Translations under genes and position numbers: made by a program
In this document: in pieces, positions 52,787 to 62,460 of the stretch
Layout of the letters: each line of letters begins with the position of its first letter
Position numbering within the stretch: position 1 is the stretch's first letter
NCBI RefSeq assembly: GCF_000016545.1
Contig: NC_009437.1
Location: 62,001-126,000, forward strand
Direction: 5' to 3'
Length of the DNA stretch: 64,000 nt
DNA from: Caldicellulosiruptor saccharolyticus DSM 8903
GTDB lineage: Bacteria > Bacillota > Thermoanaerobacteria > Caldicellulosiruptorales > Caldicellulosiruptoraceae
Notes under the pieces: model-generated
The model's database searches: none
What the model saw: the letters and a program-made list of their open reading frames with translations, nothing else
What the model was told of the DNA's origin: nothing

Positions 52787-53257
52787 GTGTCACAGAAGAT
52801 AACTATTTTTTTAGGACTTGGGAGCAACCTTGGTGACAGGCAGAAGAATATAGAGATGGCAATAGAGTATTTAAAAGAAAAGGTAGAAATTGAAAAGGTC
52901 TCAAAGATTATTGAGACAGAGCCTTACGGGTATGTAGAGCAGCCAAAGTTTTTAAACTGCTGTGTAATGGGTAAGACACAGCTTTCACCCGCTGAGCTTT
53001 TAGATTTTGTGCTGAGTATAGAAGAGAAGATGGGCCGAAAAAGGCTTTTTAAATGGGGTCCGAGAAACATTGATATAGACATTTTATTTTATGACTCTGC
53101 TACAATAGACCAAGAGAATTTGAAAATTCCTCATCCGGAGTTACACAAGCGAGAGTTTGTACTCCTGCCACTGATTGAAATAGCACCAGATTTTGTCCAC
53201 CCAGCGTTTAAAAAGACAGTTCTTGAGCTCTACAGAGAGCTTAAAAATTCAATGTGA
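52787..53257 (+). CDS. folK: FolK, hydroxymethyl-dihydropterin pyrophosphokinase
   Basis: A 156-residue HPPK with FLGLGSNLGDRQKNIE and the signature GPRNIDIDILFYDSA followed by IPHPELHKREFVLLPL. It makes the pterin substrate for FolP. Start GTG 52787 after GGAAGG. Part of the folP-folK cluster. Confidence 0.95.
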   Translation: MSQKITIFLGLGSNLGDRQKNIEMAIEYLKEKVEIEKVSKIIETEPYGYVEQPKFLNCCVMGKTQLSPAELLDFVLSIEEKMGRKRLFKWGPRNIDIDILFYDSATIDQENLKIPHPELHKREFVLLPLIEIAPDFVHPAFKKTVLELYRELKNSM

Positions 53258-53269
53258 AAGGTGTGAAAT

Positions 53270-54061
53270 TTGGGTATGGAATTTTTAAATATGCCAGAGT
53301 TTGAGGGCAAAATAGTTGTTATTACAGGTGCTGCCCAGGGAATTGGTCTTGTAACAGCTCTATCTTTTCTTAAAAATGGAGCAGCAGTTGCAGCAATTGA
53401 CGTTGATAGAGAAGCAATTGAGGATGCAATGGAAGATTTTTTCAAAGGGTATGAAGGGAAAATACAGTTTTTTGAATGCAATTTAGCAGATATGGAGGAT
53501 ATTGAAAGCACTTGTCAGGAAATTGCTCAAAATTACAAATGGATTGACATTTTGGTAAACAATGCAGCAGTTTCTTCAACAAAGCCTATTTCACAGCGAA
53601 CAGTTGAAGAGTGGAATTATGTGATAAATGTAAACCTTCGCGCACCATATCTTATGGTAAAGTACCTTTTGCCTTTCATGAAAGAAGGAAGTAGTATAGT
53701 TAATATTGCCTCAACAAGGGCGCTCATGTCAGAGCCTAACACAGAGCCTTATTCTGCATCAAAAGGGGGGATTTTAGCACTAACTCATTCTTTGGCAGTT
53801 TCACTCTCACCCAAGAAAATCAGGGTAAACGCAATAAGCCCGGGGTGGATTGAAACCTCACCTTACAAAAAAAGAAAGTATCGCCACAAGCCAAATTTGC
53901 GCGAGATAGACCATCTTCAGCACCCGGCTGGCAGGGTAGGTAGACCTGAGGACATTGCAAATGCAATCTTGTTTTTGACATCACAAAAGAGCAGTTTTAT
54001 CACAGGTACAAACTTAATTGTAGATGGCGGTATGACAATTAAAATGATATATGAAGAGTAA
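53270..54061 (+). CDS. Short-chain dehydrogenase/reductase
   Basis: A 263-residue SDR: VITGAAQGIGLVTAL (cofactor loop), LVNNAAVSS, active-site YSASKGG preceded by VNIASTRA, and SPGWIETSPYKK. An aspartate after the second strand (AAIDVDRE) suggests NAD(H). Substrate not predictable. Directly downstream of folK. Confidence 0.88.
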   Translation: MGMEFLNMPEFEGKIVVITGAAQGIGLVTALSFLKNGAAVAAIDVDREAIEDAMEDFFKGYEGKIQFFECNLADMEDIESTCQEIAQNYKWIDILVNNAAVSSTKPISQRTVEEWNYVINVNLRAPYLMVKYLLPFMKEGSSIVNIASTRALMSEPNTEPYSASKGGILALTHSLAVSLSPKKIRVNAISPGWIETSPYKKRKYRHKPNLREIDHLQHPAGRVGRPEDIANAILFLTSQKSSFITGTNLIVDGGMTIKMIYEE

Positions 54062-54080
54062 AATTGAAGGTGATTAGAAT

Positions 54081-54635
54081 ATGCTTGCTGAGAAAAAAAA
54101 GTGTACCTATGAAGAGTTTTTGAGAATTTCTTCTGAGAAAAGAGCAGAGTTTATAGACGGTGAGATTTATTATTTGGCATCTTCCTCTTTTGAGCACCAG
54201 ATGGTAATATCAAAACTAAACATTGAATTTATGAGGTATTTTGAGGGCAGAGAATGTATTCCTGTAATATCACCATTTGATGTTGTGTTTGAGGACAAAG
54301 AGAAAAATGAGAGGCACGTTGTTCAGCCCGATATTATAGTGATTTGTGACAAAAGTAAAATCACCGATGAAGGTTACAAAGGGGTTCCTAAACTCATTGT
54401 TGAAGTGCTATCGCCTACAACTGCTTCGGTTGATTATATTAAAAAAATGCAGCTTTACAGTAGGTTTGGGGTTTTAGAATACTGGATAGTAAATCCGCGC
54501 AACAAATCACTACAGATATTCGTTTTAGAAAATGGAGTATATATTGAACATATAGCACTTTCTCAAACAGGCATTGCTGTGTCAGCTGCCTTTGAAGATT
54601 TGAAAGTGAATATAGAAAATATTTTCAATTTCTAA
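54081..54635 (+). CDS. Uma2-family (DUF820) putative endonuclease
   Basis: A 184-residue protein with the DUF820 order: TYEEFLRISSEKRAEFIDGEIY, VVQPDIIVICDKSK, then GVPKLIVEVLSPTTASVD (the D ... E-V core of the PD-(D/E)XK fold) and RFGVLEYWIVNP. Function unknown. Common in many copies in cyanobacteria and some Firmicutes. Confidence 0.87.
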   Translation: MLAEKKKCTYEEFLRISSEKRAEFIDGEIYYLASSSFEHQMVISKLNIEFMRYFEGRECIPVISPFDVVFEDKEKNERHVVQPDIIVICDKSKITDEGYKGVPKLIVEVLSPTTASVDYIKKMQLYSRFGVLEYWIVNPRNKSLQIFVLENGVYIEHIALSQTGIAVSAAFEDLKVNIENIFNF

Positions 54636-54665
54636 TGTTTATTTGGAAAAGAGAGGATTTTAAAG

Positions 54666-56018
54666 ATGTGGGGAGGATTTTTCTCAAGTTTCGATGGAGA
54701 TTCAGTAGAGATTCGCTTTTTAAAAGAGTTTTATATTCAAACATTCTTGAGCATCTTAGCCTTGATTGTTGCTATAGGTGCTGTATTCATTGCAATCTTA
54801 ATCATAAAAAGAAGGCAAAAAAGGTTTGAGAGGCTGAAAAATCTCCAGCTTGTTGAGGAGTATTTCCAGAATATTTCAAAGAGGATTTTAGAGGCAGAAG
54901 AAAAATTGCCGTATTTAAAGCTAACTATGAGCTATAAGGACGTAGAGGAGAGGTTTAACAATGTAACTTTAAACTTTACTTATTTGAAAGAGTATTATGA
55001 TGGGATAAAGAAAAGCTACTCAGAAAGTGAGCTAAAAACTTTTCTTAACATCTACAGAATAATAAAAAATGATTTGGATTTTATAGAAGAGGTCTTGAAA
55101 AACTCAGAGACAATATTGAAAAAAGAGATTGAAAGAAAAGAAAAGATTGACAGAGAGCTTGAGGCTGTTAAAAATAAGCAGGATTTAAAAAGTAGAATAA
55201 ATGAAATATATGAGATTGTCTATTCAGAGGATGTTTTAAAAGAAAAAATAGAGGGTATAAAAAGACTTGATGAGAAAATAGAATATTACAAAAACTTGCC
55301 TGAGAACAAAAAAGAAGAGTATTTGACAAATTTGATTAGTTTTGTGACAAAAGAATTTGAAGAAAAGTATCCATTGATTTTAGCAAAATTGCCCAGGCTT
55401 GCGGAGAACATCAAAAAGGAATATGATGAGCTTTTGGCAAGGCTAAAAGTATCGGAAGATGTTGGGAAACTAATTTTAATTGAAGAGTTTTTAGACAGGT
55501 TTTCAAAACTTGACTCTGACCTTTTTAAAGAAAAGACTTATGAGAAAACTTACAACAAAGCCATTGTTGACAAATTCGCAGAGCTTAGGACAGAATACGA
55601 CAATGTTGGCATGAAGTTTTACAAGATCGACCTGAAGATTGACCAAGTAGAAAGACTTATTCAAAGTGGTGCAAGACAGGATGTAGTTGAAAAAGAACTT
55701 GAAATCTTGAGTATGTTGATATCAAACTTCAAAAAGGATGCATCAGAGTGCAAACGGCTTTTGGAGAGTTTTTCAAGCTTTTTACAAAAGGCAAGATCAA
55801 GGATATCAAACAGGTACGACTTTGATATGTTAGAAAGTTATAAAGAGAGTCTGAAAGACCTTTATTATGAATGTAACTTTGATGAGTTTAAAAAACGGTA
55901 CATTGAGGCCGAAAATCTTGCACGAAATATTGTTTTAAAAAGCTTTCCTTACAGAAAAGAGGATTTTTTGAAAAGGTCTTTTAAAGACTTTTTTGATGAC
56001 TTTTTTGACAGATGCTAA
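54666..56018 (+). CDS. Membrane-anchored coiled-coil protein upstream of pspA
   Basis: A 450-residue protein. One N-terminal membrane segment (IQTFLSILALIVAIGAVFIA, about 23-42) is followed by basic KRRQKRFERLK, then about 380 residues of charged helix with coiled-coil character. The topology resembles EzrA or TPM-linked proteins, but no motif confirms this. pspA starts 57 bp later, suggesting a shared membrane-stress role. Confidence 0.55.
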   Translation: MWGGFFSSFDGDSVEIRFLKEFYIQTFLSILALIVAIGAVFIAILIIKRRQKRFERLKNLQLVEEYFQNISKRILEAEEKLPYLKLTMSYKDVEERFNNVTLNFTYLKEYYDGIKKSYSESELKTFLNIYRIIKNDLDFIEEVLKNSETILKKEIERKEKIDRELEAVKNKQDLKSRINEIYEIVYSEDVLKEKIEGIKRLDEKIEYYKNLPENKKEEYLTNLISFVTKEFEEKYPLILAKLPRLAENIKKEYDELLARLKVSEDVGKLILIEEFLDRFSKLDSDLFKEKTYEKTYNKAIVDKFAELRTEYDNVGMKFYKIDLKIDQVERLIQSGARQDVVEKELEILSMLISNFKKDASECKRLLESFSSFLQKARSRISNRYDFDMLESYKESLKDLYYECNFDEFKKRYIEAENLARNIVLKSFPYRKEDFLKRSFKDFFDDFFDRC

Positions 56019-56074
56019 TCATGTGCTACAAATTTTGATTGAATAAAAATTTCAAAAACAGGGGGTAACTTGAA

Positions 56075-56743
56075 ATGGGTGTTTTTCAAAAGATTGCTCA
56101 GTTACTTAAGGCAAACATCAACGATTTGATTGAAAAGGCTGCCGACCCTGAAAAGATGCTCAACCAGCTCATTGAGGACATGGAAGACCAGCTTCAAAAG
56201 GCAAGGGCTGAGGTTGCAAATGCTTTAGCAGATGAAAAGCTTTTGGAAAAGAAGGTTGAGGAAAACAGGAAGGCAGCCGAGGATTGGCAGAAGAAGGCTG
56301 AGCTTGCAGTTTCAAAAGGCGAAGATGAGCTTGCTGTTGAGGCTCTCAAGAGAAAAAGAGAGCATGAAAGACTTGCTCAGGAGTACCAAAAACAGTATGA
56401 AGCTCAACATGAGGCGGTTGAGAAACTCAAAAGTGGTCTTAAGATGTTAGAAGACAAGATTGAAGAAGCAAAGAGAAGAAGAGATTTGCTGATTGCAAAG
56501 TCAAAAAGGGCAGATGCTCAGATTACCATTACCCACACAATGAGCAAATTAACAGATACATCTGCGTTTGAGTCGTTTGAAAAGTACGCTCAGAAGATAG
56601 AGCAGAAAGAAGCAAGGGCACAAGCTCAAGAGGAGCTTCTAAATAGCACAAAGACATTAGAGGATAAATTTAAAGAGCTTGAAAATAGTGATGCAGATAT
56701 TTTAGATGAGCTTCAAAAATTAAAAGAAAAGATGGGCAAATAA
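56075..56743 (+). CDS. pspA: PspA/IM30-family membrane-protecting protein
   Basis: A 222-residue helical protein. It has MGVFQKIAQLLKANINDLIEK, an amphipathic start, and AADPEKMLNQLIEDMEDQL, both diagnostic of PspA/IM30 (ESCRT-III-like). Later helices include KLEMLEDK-type repeats. It would coat stressed membranes. A terminator follows at 56787. Confidence 0.92.
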   Translation: MGVFQKIAQLLKANINDLIEKAADPEKMLNQLIEDMEDQLQKARAEVANALADEKLLEKKVEENRKAAEDWQKKAELAVSKGEDELAVEALKRKREHERLAQEYQKQYEAQHEAVEKLKSGLKMLEDKIEEAKRRRDLLIAKSKRADAQITITHTMSKLTDTSAFESFEKYAQKIEQKEARAQAQEELLNSTKTLEDKFKELENSDADILDELQKLKEKMGK

Positions 56744-56786
56744 ACGCCAGAGGCTAAATTGTAGAGAGGTTTTGGGCTTTTTTAAA

Positions 56787-56822
56787 GGTGCGGGAAAGTA
56801 AAAATCCCGTACCTTTTTTTTA
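56787..56822 (+). terminator. Terminator after pspA
   Basis: GGTGCGGGA (56787-56795) pairs with TCCCGTACC (56805-56813), followed by eight T and TATTTTT. Confidence 0.85.
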
Positions 56823-56958
56823 TTTTTGGGCTTCTTTTTGGATTTTGTCGGAAAAAAGTTTTAGTAAACCTTCTGATTACAACACAAAATGCCACGGTTT
56901 ATGTTGTAGATTTTATGTTACACAAAAGATCATTTTAAAGAGGGGAGATTGATTTGCT

Positions 56959-59265
56959 TTGGACAAGATAGAGGTTTTGGAGTTTAAAAGACAGAGCTTA
57001 AAGAAAGACCAGCCAGAAGGTTCAAAAACACTATTTTTTTTCAATGCCGAAGAGTATTTTCTTTTGATTTTGGCCTTTCTACTTGGAAGATGTGACCTTT
57101 TTTCAACAAGTTTTTTTTCAACCTCTTATCTCAGTAGCTTCAAGAAAAAAGACTACACCTATTATTTAGCCTCATTATTTTCCATCTTTGGGATAGTCTC
57201 GGCGTTAAACAGGTCCTCTGTACTAAAATATGTAGTTTCAATTCTGATAATTACTGCTGTAAATCATTTTTTTGAATTTAATGTCTACATAAGGGCCATT
57301 ATTGCAGCAGGGAGTGTATTTGTTGGTGGAGTACTTTCAATTAGTATATTCAGAGGAATGCCAGTAGAAGTTTTATACCTTCTTTTAGAATCACTTTTTT
57401 GCTACTGCTTTGTACTTTTGTTTGAAAGGTTTTTTGATACTATTGGTTCAAAAAAACAGTTTTCAAGCGAGCAGGCGGCTATTACCATAGGAGTTCTGGC
57501 TCTGAGCTTTTTAGGGCTTAGCAGTACATTTGACTCTGTTGTGGATGTAAAGAAAATTTTATTTTTCATTCTGCTTTTTATAATCTCTTTTGGCCATGGC
57601 ATGATAATGTCAACTACAATGGGGTTTGTGGTTGGTCTTCTTGACAGCATTAAAGAGGGAAGCAGCATAGAGATGTCATGTATCTTTGCGTTTGCAGCCC
57701 TTCTTGCCGGGGTTATGAAAGGTTTTGGCAAGATAGGAATAGTCTTAGGCGGTTTTTGTGGATATGTAATATCAGTATTTTACATATCCTCAAACCCAAC
57801 TGTTAAGTTAAGAGAAATTTTGATTGCCTCAGCTCTGTTTTGCATATTTCCGCTTGAAAAGATTCTAATTAATGACAATAATGAAGGGGAGGAGATTCAA
57901 AAGATGATTAAGGAAAAAATTTTTGGTATTGCCTCTGTACTTGAAAACTTTGGAGACACCTCTTATCAAAAGGTGATACCTATAATAAGCAAAGATGAAG
58001 CAAAGAACATTATTGAACAAACATGTCACAAACTTTGCAGTGGCTGCCAAAATCTTCAAACGTGCTGGCAGTACTGTTATACTCAAACCAATCATAACTT
58101 AAATGAGATGAAAAATATAATATTGAAGAAGGGAAAGCTTGATGAAAACGACATCAAAGTTTTTAAATTTACATGTTTTAAATCAAAAGAGTTTGTGGTT
58201 GTTGTAAATGGATTTTTGGAGTCTTTAAAGTACTCAAAACTTGTGAGAAACGAGGGTGTTCAAAAAGAGAGCACGTTTAAAAACCAGATAGAACTTATAA
58301 AAGACATTGTGGTTGATGCTGCAAAGATGGTGGAAAAGGACCTAAAACAGGACAGGGGAACTGCTAAAGAGATAGAACTTGAACTTTGCAGGTTTGGATA
58401 TGAAGTCGAAAAGGTAGATTTTACGTTAGCTGATGATTATTTTCAAGTTGAGATTGAGCTTAAAGAAGGGTTCAAACCGCCGCGAAAGAAAGAAATAGAA
58501 GAAATTGTAAAGGAGATTGTTAAATGCGATATTGAAATAATCTCAGAGGTGCCAAAGCAAGCTGGCGGTTATACTATATCTATCATAAAAAAACCAAATG
58601 TGATAATTGACTATGCCATCTTTTCAAAAAGCAAAGAGAATGTAAATGGTGATAGAGTGTGCTTTTTGCAGCTAAAAGACGGCAAGTTTTTGGCTTGTAT
58701 CTCAGATGGTATGGGGACAGGCAAGGCTGCCGCAGATAACAGTTTTATTGTAATAGACGCACTCAAAAAGTTCACAAGCTTAGGGTTTGACAGGAAAATT
58801 GCATTAAAGTTTATAAACTCATTGCTTGCAATCAAAAACACTGAAGGGTTCGCATCTGTTGATATTGTCTGCATAGACAGGTTCAATCTTTCCTGTGAGT
58901 TTTTAAAAGCAGGTGCAACGCCAACGTATCTCAAACGCGCAAACAGGGTTTTTGAAATTTCTTCAAACTCATTGCCTGTTGGGATTGAAACAGAGACTCA
59001 GTTTGAATATATAAATCACAAACTTGAAAAGGGTGACATGATATTTATGTGTTCAGATGGGCTTTTAGAGCTTTTAGGAGAGGATGGTCAAAAAGAACTT
59101 CTTGGCTATCTTTCTTCACATGAGTTTTTGTCAACCCAGAGCGCAACTAAACAAATCTTTGAATGGGCAATTTCAAATTCCTATGGTATCAAAGACGATG
59201 TGACAATAATTGTTTTAAAAGTTGGGGGTGCAAGTGAAAAGAAAGGTGATGAAAAGGCAAGTTAA
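56959..59265 (+). CDS. spoIIE: SpoIIE, sporulation PP2C phosphatase
   Basis: A 768-residue protein. About ten membrane helices lie in residues 35-310; a middle region has CHKLCSGCQNLQTCW; the C-terminal PP2C domain has CISDGMGTGKAAADNSF (about 577-593), DIVCIDRF, MCSDGLLELLG and KDDVTIIVLKV. It dephosphorylates SpoIIAA to activate sigma F. It overlaps spoIID by 32 bp. A TTG start is assumed. Confidence 0.93.
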   Translation: MDKIEVLEFKRQSLKKDQPEGSKTLFFFNAEEYFLLILAFLLGRCDLFSTSFFSTSYLSSFKKKDYTYYLASLFSIFGIVSALNRSSVLKYVVSILIITAVNHFFEFNVYIRAIIAAGSVFVGGVLSISIFRGMPVEVLYLLLESLFCYCFVLLFERFFDTIGSKKQFSSEQAAITIGVLALSFLGLSSTFDSVVDVKKILFFILLFIISFGHGMIMSTTMGFVVGLLDSIKEGSSIEMSCIFAFAALLAGVMKGFGKIGIVLGGFCGYVISVFYISSNPTVKLREILIASALFCIFPLEKILINDNNEGEEIQKMIKEKIFGIASVLENFGDTSYQKVIPIISKDEAKNIIEQTCHKLCSGCQNLQTCWQYCYTQTNHNLNEMKNIILKKGKLDENDIKVFKFTCFKSKEFVVVVNGFLESLKYSKLVRNEGVQKESTFKNQIELIKDIVVDAAKMVEKDLKQDRGTAKEIELELCRFGYEVEKVDFTLADDYFQVEIELKEGFKPPRKKEIEEIVKEIVKCDIEIISEVPKQAGGYTISIIKKPNVIIDYAIFSKSKENVNGDRVCFLQLKDGKFLACISDGMGTGKAAADNSFIVIDALKKFTSLGFDRKIALKFINSLLAIKNTEGFASVDIVCIDRFNLSCEFLKAGATPTYLKRANRVFEISSNSLPVGIETETQFEYINHKLEKGDMIFMCSDGLLELLGEDGQKELLGYLSSHEFLSTQSATKQIFEWAISNSYGIKDDVTIIVLKVGGASEKKGDEKAS

Positions 59266-60331
59266 GAAAGTTTTTGTTGTAGACAGGTTTCTCATGGTGG
59301 CTACTGTGGTAGTTTTACTCTTTGCAAACATTCTATCAAACTGGACAAACTATGGAAAACAAAATGTTGGAAAAACTCAGATTCCAGTTCCAGCTACAAA
59401 AAATAGGGGCAGCAAGGTTGTGTCAAGTAATTTTGAAGACAAAAAAAGTGACAGTTCAAAGAACCAGATTTATGTAAATGTACTCAGAAAAAGCACAAAA
59501 AAAGTTGAGAGAATGTCTTTAGAAGAGTATGTTATTGGTGCTGTTGCAGCTGAGATGCCGGCAGAGTTCGCAACCGAGGCACTGAAAGCGCAGGCAATTG
59601 CTTGCCGCACATATGCAGCACGAAAGATTTCAAAAAAGATTCTGCATGAAGGATATGAAAAGCAAAAGGTGTATCTTTGCGATGACTATTCTCACTGCCA
59701 GGCATATATCGATATAAACCAGATGAAACAAAGGTGGGGCAAGAACTTTGACAAGTACTACAAAAAAATATATTTGGCTGTGATGGCAACAAAAGGCGAG
59801 GTTTTGGCATACAACGGGGAGATTATAGACAGTCTTTTTCACGCAGCCTCAGGTGGCAGAACAGAAGATGCCAAAGAGGTGTTTGGGCAGAGCGTTCCGT
59901 ACCTGCAAAGCGTTGTTAGCCGTGGTGAAGAGGCATGTCCAAAATTCAGTGGCGAGTTTTATTTTCCTTATGATGAGTTTGTAAAAAGGATCAAGAATTT
60001 TTATCCAAACTTAAAGTTAAACACAAGAAAGATTTCTTCCCAGGTTAAGGTTTTACAAAGAACAAACACCCAAAGGGTAAAGACAATAAAAGTAGGGAAT
60101 GTCACCATGAACGGAAATGAGTTTAGGTCAATCTTTGGGCTTTATTCAACAGAGTTCTGGATATACCCTCAGCAAAGGGGTATTGAAATAAAAACAAAAG
60201 GATATGGGCATGGTTTGGGTATGAGCCAGTGGGGTGCTAACTACCTTGCAAGGCAGGGGAAAAATTATAAAGAAATTCTCTTTTATTACTATAAAAATGT
60301 GAAGATTTGTAGGGTAAAATTAAAAGTATAA
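59234..60331 (+). CDS. spoIID: SpoIID-family peptidoglycan lytic transglycosylase
   Basis: About 365 residues with one N-terminal membrane anchor (VDRFLMVATVVVLLFANIL). The catalytic domain has MSLEEYVIGAVAAEMPAEF, with the family's active-site glutamate, ALKAQAIACRTYAARK, and the end GYGHGLGMSQWGANYLARQG. It works in engulfment of the forespore. GTG 59234 follows GGGGGTG. Confidence 0.9.
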   Translation: MKRKVMKRQVKKVFVVDRFLMVATVVVLLFANILSNWTNYGKQNVGKTQIPVPATKNRGSKVVSSNFEDKKSDSSKNQIYVNVLRKSTKKVERMSLEEYVIGAVAAEMPAEFATEALKAQAIACRTYAARKISKKILHEGYEKQKVYLCDDYSHCQAYIDINQMKQRWGKNFDKYYKKIYLAVMATKGEVLAYNGEIIDSLFHAASGGRTEDAKEVFGQSVPYLQSVVSRGEEACPKFSGEFYFPYDEFVKRIKNFYPNLKLNTRKISSQVKVLQRTNTQRVKTIKVGNVTMNGNEFRSIFGLYSTEFWIYPQQRGIEIKTKGYGHGLGMSQWGANYLARQGKNYKEILFYYYKNVKICRVKLKV

Positions 60332-60360
60332 AATCTTTGAAAAAAGGAGCAGGATAAAAA

Positions 60361-60762
60361 TTGAGGTGTTATTTAATTAGCAATGATGTCAGAACGTTAA
60401 AAGAGTATATTGAAAAGATAGGTCCAGACAAGTACGCAAAAGAATACCTTCTGAGAAAAATGATATATCTTCACATATACATAGAAAACCTCACACCAAC
60501 ACAGGCAAATATTATCAAGCAGACAATGCTCTCCATTGGCTCGGACGCTGTTGTAAACAAGGGGTGTATTGATCATTCGGTTGAGAGTTCTGACTGTCTT
60601 GTGTTTGGTAGCCTTTTGCAGCTTGAAAGGTTTTGTGAAAAGCTAAAAAAACAGCCATTTAAACTAAAAGAGGTGGCATATGAAGTACAAAAGATTGTGG
60701 AGGGGTTTAAAAATGATTGCCTTTGTTCAGGTACAGCCAGGGAAGAAAAAGATGATAGTTGA
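60361..60762 (+). CDS. Stand-alone domain resembling the dihydropteroate synthase N-terminal extension
   Basis: A 133-residue protein from TTG 60361. TPTQANIIKQTMLSIGSDAVV and SDCLVFGSLLQLERFCEKLK, then KQPFKLKEVAYEV, follow the pattern of the N-terminal extension of some clostridial DHPS enzymes. No catalytic DHPS domain follows. The next gene overlaps it. Function unknown; the resemblance is by memory of the family and needs a profile search. Confidence 0.5.
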   Translation: MRCYLISNDVRTLKEYIEKIGPDKYAKEYLLRKMIYLHIYIENLTPTQANIIKQTMLSIGSDAVVNKGCIDHSVESSDCLVFGSLLQLERFCEKLKKQPFKLKEVAYEVQKIVEGFKNDCLCSGTAREEKDDS

Positions 60763-61309
60763 AAATGGACTTAGTATAGAAAATGACTACAATAAAAAGA
60801 TTGGCCTTTGGGGAATTAATGTAAAGTGTATTTCGGGGTTTTTAAGCCCTGAGCCGATTTTTGGAGACTTTGTTGCTGTGAGAGTAGACACAGAAAGTTC
60901 ATATATAGCAAATTACGACCTTTGGACAGCATTCCAGCTTACAAAAAACGAGGAGCTTAACAAGATGTATGTGAACTCTATTGTAAATTTTAAAAGGTAT
61001 AGGTTTGGAGAGTATAGAATACCAGAGGTTTTGATTTTGTCATCGATCAAAAAAGAGGATGTGCTGGACATCTCAGAGATAAAAGAATTAAGTGATAGGA
61101 TTTTGTCAAAGAACGACCAGATATACATCAGCTGCTTAATTGAAAGAATTACACAAAATCCAAATATAGCAAAGTATATTGTACTTAACTATTTCGATCA
61201 GCTAAGCAGTAGTAATCGTGAAATAACAAAAAAGGTTGTTGAAAAAGGTGATAGCAAACTTTATATATTCATCCAGGAAGATAGGTATGCTTGGACTGTT
61301 GAGATTTGA
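60713..61309 (+). CDS. Unknown protein
   Basis: About 198 residues from ATG 60713 (MIAFVQVQPGKKKMIVE), set by GGAGGGG. Mixed alpha and beta composition, no signal peptide or known motif. It overlaps the preceding gene by 50 bp in another frame, suggesting coupling. Not recognised. Confidence 0.55.
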   Translation: MIAFVQVQPGKKKMIVENGLSIENDYNKKIGLWGINVKCISGFLSPEPIFGDFVAVRVDTESSYIANYDLWTAFQLTKNEELNKMYVNSIVNFKRYRFGEYRIPEVLILSSIKKEDVLDISEIKELSDRILSKNDQIYISCLIERITQNPNIAKYIVLNYFDQLSSSNREITKKVVEKGDSKLYIFIQEDRYAWTVEI

Positions 61310-61448
61310 CAACAAAACCCCTTGAGAGCTTAGATAAATCTAACAAAGTTGTACAGGGGGCAGTATACATTTTATATTATTTGTTATACAATTTTTATAT
61401 AAAGTCTATACCTTTGTTTCTTTTCGCAAACTCAAGGGGGACTTTTGC

Positions 61449-62384
61449 ATGAAACCCAGGATTTTCCTGGTATTTGTCTTGATTTTGACACTTCTGAGTG
61501 GCTGCAAACGCTCTGAGCCTAATGTCAAAGAGTATTCAAAAGAAGGAAGGTGGGAGATTTTCAATTTCAAAGGCAAGGCATTTTTTCTTGACTGTGACAA
61601 TTCAAACGTAATTATAAGAGGGAAAAAAGAGTTAAAAAGCGCCACAGTTCGATATGTCAAAAAGATATTTTGGAATGTTGATGATAAAACTTCTTCATCT
61701 AAATTGCTTACAAAGTCAGAAATTGAAAAGACCTTTGATGACATGGAAATAAAGATTGAGAATACGCTTGACAGACTATATATAAAAGCAAGAGCTTACA
61801 GTGGTGAAGCCATTTTAGCAAATACACTCTCAAATCCTAAGAAAGAGTTTGAGTTTGAGGTTTTCCTTCCTGAAAAGTGCAAGGTGCTTGTCCAAAACAG
61901 CAACGGTAATGTTAGCATCTCAGATATACAAGATGGTTCAATATACATAGTAAACGGCAAAGGCAATATCACAATTACAGATGCAAAGGCCTCAATAGAA
62001 GTAAAAAACGGCGAAGGAAATATAAGACTTGACTATGTAAATGGTGATTTTTCAATAAACAACGGAAATGGGAATATAAATCTTAAGGTTGAGAAGGCGG
62101 GCGTTTTTAAGGTGATAGGCACAAAAGGAAACATAAATGCCAAGATTGATGAGCTTGATGGCTTTGGTCTTTCGTCGTTTGTCAGCTTGGGTGAGGGAAA
62201 TGTAACCTTCCTTGTTGGTAAAAATATAAGAGCTCGCATTAAAGTCAATGCAAATGGTAAGGTCCAATCCAATTTTAATATGATAAAAACAGGTAAGCAT
62301 TACTATATAGACCTTGATTCTGGCAAAAATTTGATTGAAATTGTCAACCTTAATGGAACTGTTAAAATTGCAAAGAACTATTGA
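61449..62384 (+). CDS. Lipoprotein with repetitive beta-helix domain (DUF4097-like)
   Basis: A 311-residue lipoprotein. The signal and lipobox are VFVLILTLLSGC (C19). After a less regular part come repeated N-G-x-(G/V)-x-I units (NSNGNVSISD, VNGKGNITITD, KNGEGNIRLDY, NNGNGNINLKV), the pattern of right-handed beta-helix DUF4097-type domains. It sits on the outer face of the membrane. Function unknown. Confidence 0.75.
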   Translation: MKPRIFLVFVLILTLLSGCKRSEPNVKEYSKEGRWEIFNFKGKAFFLDCDNSNVIIRGKKELKSATVRYVKKIFWNVDDKTSSSKLLTKSEIEKTFDDMEIKIENTLDRLYIKARAYSGEAILANTLSNPKKEFEFEVFLPEKCKVLVQNSNGNVSISDIQDGSIYIVNGKGNITITDAKASIEVKNGEGNIRLDYVNGDFSINNGNGNINLKVEKAGVFKVIGTKGNINAKIDELDGFGLSSFVSLGEGNVTFLVGKNIRARIKVNANGKVQSNFNMIKTGKHYYIDLDSGKNLIEIVNLNGTVKIAKNY

Positions 62385-62394
62385 GAATAAAAAT

Positions 62395-62460
62395 CCAAGG
62401 GGCCATCCAAACTTTTTTTAAAAATTTAATGTGAAGATTGAAGGCCCCTTTGGCTTTTAT
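62395..62460. terminator. Convergent terminator between the lipoprotein gene and nadE
   Basis: CCAAGGGGCC (62395-62404) pairs with GGCCCCTTTGG (62443-62453), with one bulge, followed by CTTTTAT. It probably serves both strands. Confidence 0.65.
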
